Shown: one piece after another, positions 60,300 through 64,000 of the stretch
Layout: every line of letters begins with the position of its first letter
How positions within the stretch are numbered: position 1 is the stretch's first letter
From: Citricoccus sp. CH26A
GTDB taxonomy: Bacteria > Actinomycetota > Actinomycetes > Actinomycetales > Micrococcaceae
Reading direction: 5' to 3'
Assembly (NCBI RefSeq): GCF_000224415.1
Contig: NZ_AFXQ01000014.1
Coordinates: forward strand, 1-64,000
Length of the DNA stretch: 64,000 nucleotides
Translations under genes and position numbers: made by a program
Notes under the pieces: model-generated
Database searches by the model: none
What the model was told of the DNA's origin: nothing
Seen by the model: the letters and a program-made list of their open reading frames with translations, nothing else

Positions 60300-61261
60300 C
60301 GCAGCAGGTCGCCGTCCATCCGCTGGTCTCGCCCTGGGGGCGCTTCGGTCTCTACAGCTTCTTCATCGATGCCCCGGAGCCGGCCATCGTCGACACCGGA
60401 ATCGCCTCATCGCCCGCCCAGGGCATGGCGCCGGCGCTGGAGGCGCTCGGGCGCCGGATCGAGGACGTGCGGTGGATCCTGCTGACCCACGGGCACATCG
60501 ATCACATCGGCGGCGCCCATGCCCTGTGGGAGCTCACCGGCCGACGCGCGCAGGTGGTCATCCACGAGGCGGATGCACCGATGCTGCGTTCCCGGCGGGC
60601 CCACGTGCAGGAGTACCTCGTCGGCCGCGGACGGTACCTGCACGACCCCGAGGGTGCAGCGAAGGTGGCCGCGGCCGGGAACGCGGTCATCTCCGGCGAG
60701 ATGGAACCCACGCTGTTGGTGCGCGGAGGCGAAACCCTGTCCCTGGGGGGCGAGGTCACGGTGTCCGTTCACTCGATACCGGGCCACACCCCCGGGTCGG
60801 TCGCCTATGTCCTCAACGACCAGAACGACGCGTTCGTCGGTGACGCCGTGCAGGTCCACGGTGCGGCCAACGGTTTCCCCGGATACGTCGACCCTGCCGC
60901 CTACCGCGCGAGCCTGCAGTTCCTGCGCGACCACATCCGGCCTCGCCACCTCTACCTGGGCCATCCATACCGCCGCACCGACGGCACGCCGCACGGCGTC
61001 GAACTGGACGCGGAACAGGCTCAACAGGCCCTGCAGGAGAGCCTGGAGGTCCAGGCCCGCATCGGCGACACCGCCTACCGCTGCCTGGAGGCCGGACTGC
61101 GGGACACCGAATCCCCCTACTCACCCTTCGCTCCGGTGGCACACGAACTCGGCTACACCGGTGACCCCACACTGGAACCCTCCCCGTTCTTCACCACGCT
61201 TCACGGCCACCGCACCCAGTTCACCCGGACGTCCTCAGTACAAGGAGTTACCCACCCATGA
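60296..61261 (+). CDS. Metallo-beta-lactamase-fold hydrolase
   Basis: 321-residue MBL-fold protein with the metal motif THGHIDHIGGAHAL (HxHxDH), further ligands in PGHTPGSVAY and a likely Asp in FVGDAVQVHG. Family members hydrolyse lactones, thioesters or phosphodiesters; substrate here unknown. ATGA overlaps with genes on both sides show one operon. Confidence 0.88.
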   Translation: MTQQVAVHPLVSPWGRFGLYSFFIDAPEPAIVDTGIASSPAQGMAPALEALGRRIEDVRWILLTHGHIDHIGGAHALWELTGRRAQVVIHEADAPMLRSRRAHVQEYLVGRGRYLHDPEGAAKVAAAGNAVISGEMEPTLLVRGGETLSLGGEVTVSVHSIPGHTPGSVAYVLNDQNDAFVGDAVQVHGAANGFPGYVDPAAYRASLQFLRDHIRPRHLYLGHPYRRTDGTPHGVELDAEQAQQALQESLEVQARIGDTAYRCLEAGLRDTESPYSPFAPVAHELGYTGDPTLEPSPFFTTLHGHRTQFTRTSSVQGVTHP

Positions 61262-62997
61262 CCCAATACACCACGTGGCAGGCCGGCACGGAGACCATCC
61301 GGATCGGCAAGGACCTCCGGGTGCCGATGCGTGACGGGGTTCAGCTCGTCGCCGACACCTACCAGGGCGTCGAGGACAAGCCGCGCCCGGCCCTCGTGGC
61401 GCTGAGCCCCTACGGCAAGGAACTCCAGGCCCTGGCCCTGACCACTCCCCCGCAGCAGCGTCCCTCCGTGCTCTGGGACGGCTGCATCGAGGCTGGCGAC
61501 ATCGCCCGCATCGTTGCAGAGGACTACGTCCACGTCATCGGCGACCTGCGCGGCTCCGGCGGCTCCGGGGGTGAGCACATCGGCAACTACAACGCCGGCG
61601 GCGTGCCGCTCGGCGAGGACGCCTACGACTTCATCGAGTGGGTGGCCGAGCAGCCCTGGTGCGACGGCAACGTGGGCATGGTGGGCATCTCCTACTTCGG
61701 GTCCATGCAGGTCCTGGCCGCGGCCGAGCGCCCGCCGCACCTGAAGGCCATCTTCGTCTCCGGTGGCCACTACGACTTCTACGAGACCACCTACCACGGC
61801 GGCATCATGTGGTTCATGCCGCGCGCCGCCCGCGAGGGCCGCGGTGGCGACTCCGGCTGGGCCTTCACCGACCAGACCACGTCCCGCATGCTCGAGCAGT
61901 ACTCCCCCGAGGAGCTCAAGAAGCTCGTGGACCAGCGCCTGGCGGACCCTGACGTCGCCGCCTGGCCAAACCTGGTGCACCTGCTGAACTACCCCAAGCA
62001 CCACGAGGCCTGGTTCGACATCGTGATGAACGAGCTGGACGGCCAATGGTACGAGGAGCGCAACCCGATCACCCTGGCGCCAAACATCGACATCCCGGTC
62101 TACCTTCAGTTGGACCAGGGCCGCGGCTGGACCCTGGACGGCACCATCGAGCTCTTCCACGCACTGAAGGGCCCGAAGAAGCTGGACATCGGCTCCTACC
62201 CCCCGATGCAGTCCCGTCCGTGGGTCGAGGAACACGACAAGATGTTCCGCTGGTACGACTACTGGATCAAGGGCATCGACAACGGCGTCATGGACGAGCC
62301 GGCCGTGTCCGTGTTCGTGGAGGGCTCCCGCGAGGTCCTCACCGCCGAGGCGTGGCCGCCGAAGGAGATCGAGTACTCCTCGCTCTACCTCAAGCCCCGC
62401 CGGAAGCTGACCGCCGAGCCCGAACTGCTCGGCCCCGAGTACGCGCACCCGGACGGCTGGTACCAGCCCCCGATGACCGTGACCGACGACGTGGCGATGA
62501 TCCGCTACTCCACCCCCGCGTTCGAGGAGACCACGGAGATGATCGGTACCGGCGCCGCCCACCTCTTCGCCGAGATCGACCAGCCGGACACCAACTTCGT
62601 CCTGCGCCTGTGGGACGTGGCCCCGAACGGCAAGCGCCAGCTGCTCACGACCGGTTACCTCAAGGCTTCACACCGCGAACTCGACGCGGAGCGCACTACC
62701 GAGGGCAGCCCCGTGCACCCGCACACCCGTGCGGTGCCGGTGGAGCCGGGCACCATCGAGGAGTACGTGATCCGGCTGTACCCATTCGCCGCCACCTTCA
62801 TGGTGGGCCACAAGCTGACGGTGGAGCTGTCCACCAACGAGCCCATGGTCGACGACGCGAATTCGCTGCTGCCCCCGGACGCCTTCCACCTGCCGGTGGG
62901 CCGCCCGGTGACGACCAAGATCTACCGCGACGCCCTGCACCCGTCCCGGTTGGTCCTGCCCTTCACCCGAAAAACGGCGAACGGCCACGCGGACTAA
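61258..62997 (+). CDS. CocE/NonD-family serine hydrolase (X-Pro dipeptidyl-peptidase-like)
   Basis: 579-residue S15-type hydrolase: alpha/beta core with GDLRGSGGSGGEHIG, nucleophile elbow VGISYFGSMQVLAA, and a C-terminal jelly-roll domain (from about residue 400, FHLPVGRPVTTKIYRD near the end). CocE cleaves the benzoyl ester of cocaine; relatives hydrolyse glutaryl amides, macrolide esters and other acyl esters. Last gene of the operon, ending 11 bases before a strong hairpin. Such a terminal enzyme suggests an ester linkage in the substrate. Confidence 0.87.
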   Translation: MTQYTTWQAGTETIRIGKDLRVPMRDGVQLVADTYQGVEDKPRPALVALSPYGKELQALALTTPPQQRPSVLWDGCIEAGDIARIVAEDYVHVIGDLRGSGGSGGEHIGNYNAGGVPLGEDAYDFIEWVAEQPWCDGNVGMVGISYFGSMQVLAAAERPPHLKAIFVSGGHYDFYETTYHGGIMWFMPRAAREGRGGDSGWAFTDQTTSRMLEQYSPEELKKLVDQRLADPDVAAWPNLVHLLNYPKHHEAWFDIVMNELDGQWYEERNPITLAPNIDIPVYLQLDQGRGWTLDGTIELFHALKGPKKLDIGSYPPMQSRPWVEEHDKMFRWYDYWIKGIDNGVMDEPAVSVFVEGSREVLTAEAWPPKEIEYSSLYLKPRRKLTAEPELLGPEYAHPDGWYQPPMTVTDDVAMIRYSTPAFEETTEMIGTGAAHLFAEIDQPDTNFVLRLWDVAPNGKRQLLTTGYLKASHRELDAERTTEGSPVHPHTRAVPVEPGTIEEYVIRLYPFAATFMVGHKLTVELSTNEPMVDDANSLLPPDAFHLPVGRPVTTKIYRDALHPSRLVLPFTRKTANGHAD

Positions 62998-63008
62998 CCA
63001 CATCGGCC

Positions 63009-63050
63009 ACGAAACCCAGGGACGAGGAACTGAAGCGCCCTGGGTTTCGT
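63009..63050 (+). terminator. Terminator of the catabolic operon
   Basis: Perfect 13-bp inverted repeat ACGAAACCCAGGG with 16-base loop, right after the CocE-like gene. Confidence 0.8.
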
Positions 63051-63057
63051 TCCGTGG

Positions 63058-63402
63058 TTAGACCACCGCGGGCGCGGGCGTCAGGTGTTGAGTGTATGAG
63101 GCTTCGACTTCTGCCGGGGTTCGGTAGTCGAGGTTCTCGTGCAGCCGGTGGGTGTTCCACCACTGCACCCAGTCCATCGTGGCCATCTCCACGGCCGTGA
63201 CCGAGGGCCAGACCCGGCGAGTGTGGATGATCTCGGCCTTGTAGAGGCCGTTCACGGCTTCGGCGAGGGCGTTGTCGCACGAATCGCCGAAGGTGCCCAC
63301 CGACGCGGTGACACCGAAGGCGGCCAGCGTGTCGGTGTAGGCCAGGCTGACGTATTGCACGCCTCAATCCGAGTGATGGACCAGCCGCCCGTCGAGAAGC
63401 TC
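63058..63402 (-). mobile_element. IS3-family transposase OrfB, C-terminal fragment with in-frame stop
   Basis: Translates as HHSD-stop-GVQYVSLAYTDTLAAFG and then DNALAEAVNGLYKAEII, WWNTHRLHENLDYRTPAEVEA: the C-terminal end of an IS3-type DDE integrase core, with the catalytic glutamate in NALAEAVNG. A TGA replaces the expected Arg codon in HHSDRG, and the upstream two thirds are absent beyond about 63400, where another sequence begins. A remnant, not mobile. It sits at the downstream border of the catabolic operon, consistent with past transfer of that operon (inference). Confidence 0.8.
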
Positions 63403-63897
63403 TGCCAGGCCGTGGCCTCCGGCACGTCCAGATTGACAATCAACGGTGTCAACGAGAAGCCATCGATCGTGTCGAAGAATCCCAGTGCCCGGTCATAACC
63501 CGACGACCCGCGCTCATACACCTCCGGCCGCATGGGCCGAGGGTAACCGAGCCGGGCACGTCTCGATGAGGGTTGCCAGCGCAGGCGAGAGACGTCCCAC
63601 GCGTTGAGCTTCGCGCCGTCGGGGCACCGCGGAATGCGTGTCGACTTCTCGCATGGGTATCGGTCGGCTTGGGGCTGATTGGCAGCCTACTGGAAGTACA
63701 CCCTGCAGCGGGCCGTCCAGGGGTTCGGGACGGACGGTGGCGCCGACCTGGCGACCATGCTCACCCTCTTCTCGGCTGACCCAGGGGCGCACGGTCCCAC
63801 ATGCGCCGTCGAACTGCTTCGGGGTCAGCTAGTGAACCTTGCCAACAGAGGTGGCCACCGTCGTCTGGCCGTACTCGAGGAGGTTGTCAGATCTTCT
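63403..63897. other. Gap without recognised genes
   Basis: 495 bases without any assignable gene. Several frames are open, one in each direction, but show no known motif; an open frame overlapping the IS remnant reads GFFDTIDGFSLTPLIVNLD and may be a fragment of some other gene. Confidence 0.5.
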
Positions 63898-64000
63898 TCA
63901 GGAGCTTTGAGCGTAGTCGTAGAATCCAGCTCCGCTCTTTCGTCCCTGCCGTCCTTGGGCGAGCAATGCGGTAACGGTGGGATGGGGTTTGTCGGAGTCG
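63898..64000 (-). CDS. 3-hydroxyacyl-CoA dehydrogenase, C-terminal end
   Basis: The last 34 codons at the right edge read TALLAQGRQGRKSGAGFYDY and stop at 63898. The GR-GRKSG-GFYDY pattern is the C-terminal signature of NAD-dependent 3-hydroxyacyl-CoA dehydrogenases (fatty acid or phenylacetate/poly-hydroxybutyrate catabolism). The gene runs out of the window to the right. Not detectable from length alone because only the end is present. Confidence 0.75.
   Translation of the reverse strand, partial: DSDKPHPTVTALLAQGRQGRKSGAGFYDYAQSS

Noticed and set aside
63573-63832. Small open frames in the 3' gap
   Set aside because: No ribosome sites, motifs or codon pattern; listed as an unassigned gap.

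Overview
The window is very GC-rich DNA with strong third-position GC bias and short intergenic gaps. Start regions fall into two classes: clear AGGAGG-type ribosome sites, and apparently leaderless starts with a TAnnnT-like hexamer 6-7 bases before the start codon. Gene content (branched-chain E1 alpha/beta-E2 next to a Pat/HisC aminotransferase, a septum-formation lipoprotein, DUF6504, DUF1846, copper amine oxidase) points to an actinobacterium, most likely Micrococcaceae (Citricoccus/Micrococcus/Kocuria/Arthrobacter-like). The genus assignment is inference.

Layout. 1-4025: 2-oxoacid dehydrogenase genes (E2 cut by the left edge) and a frameshifted aminotransferase. 4209-12058: small membrane protein, PacL-type P-ATPase, a two-gene unit with a frameshifted alpha/beta hydrolase, a flavin reductase and a DUF1846 protein. 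12180-21882: amine catabolism, with aldehyde dehydrogenase, APC permease, AraC and TetR regulators, copper amine oxidase with a Cys/His tail, a His-rich membrane protein and a YtcJ-like amidohydrolase. 22037-26415: GMC oxidoreductase, second aldehyde dehydrogenase and alpha/beta hydrolase. 26490-30389: purB, a TRIC-type channel, metF and a lipoprotein. 30488-33381: a putative nuclease gene between 85%-identical 39-bp direct repeats, then a LigM-like THF-dependent O-demethylase. metF and ligM each carry the same 20-bp palindrome about 85-90 bp upstream, so they probably form one C1/O-demethylation regulon.

33539-37978: thioesterase, heavy-metal chaperone plus P1B ATPase, quinone oxidoreductase. 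38032-42034: a sulfide/persulfide detoxification cluster (persulfide dioxygenase-rhodanese fusion, CstR-like repressor, rhodanese, TauE/SafE exporter) with five copies of an ATACCC...GGGTAT operator. 42026-47425: lipoprotein, a 13-bp minisatellite, PEP synthase, universal stress protein, AcuI/YhdH-type reductase. 47430-50720: gene-poor, decaying DNA with an AAA ATPase, a DUF6504 gene, remnants of a NrdH-like redoxin and a helicase-associated-like gene, and a run of 12 C.

50720-63050 holds the most unusual system: a divergent catabolic island. Leftward run MFS permease, cytochrome P450, 3Fe-4S ferredoxin and ferredoxin reductase, with a TetR gene beyond. Rightward run two phosphotriesterase-fold proteins (the first has lost nearly all metal ligands), an FAD monooxygenase, an HSL-type esterase, a metallo-beta-lactamase-fold hydrolase and a CocE/NonD-type acylhydrolase. 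Twin 17-bp palindromes CTTkAC-N5-GTmAAG sit one at each divergent promoter. The genes suggest uptake, oxidation and stepwise ester/lactone hydrolysis of one unidentified compound. The island ends at a strong hairpin followed by an IS3-family transposase fragment, and the last bases encode the C-terminus of a 3-hydroxyacyl-CoA dehydrogenase.
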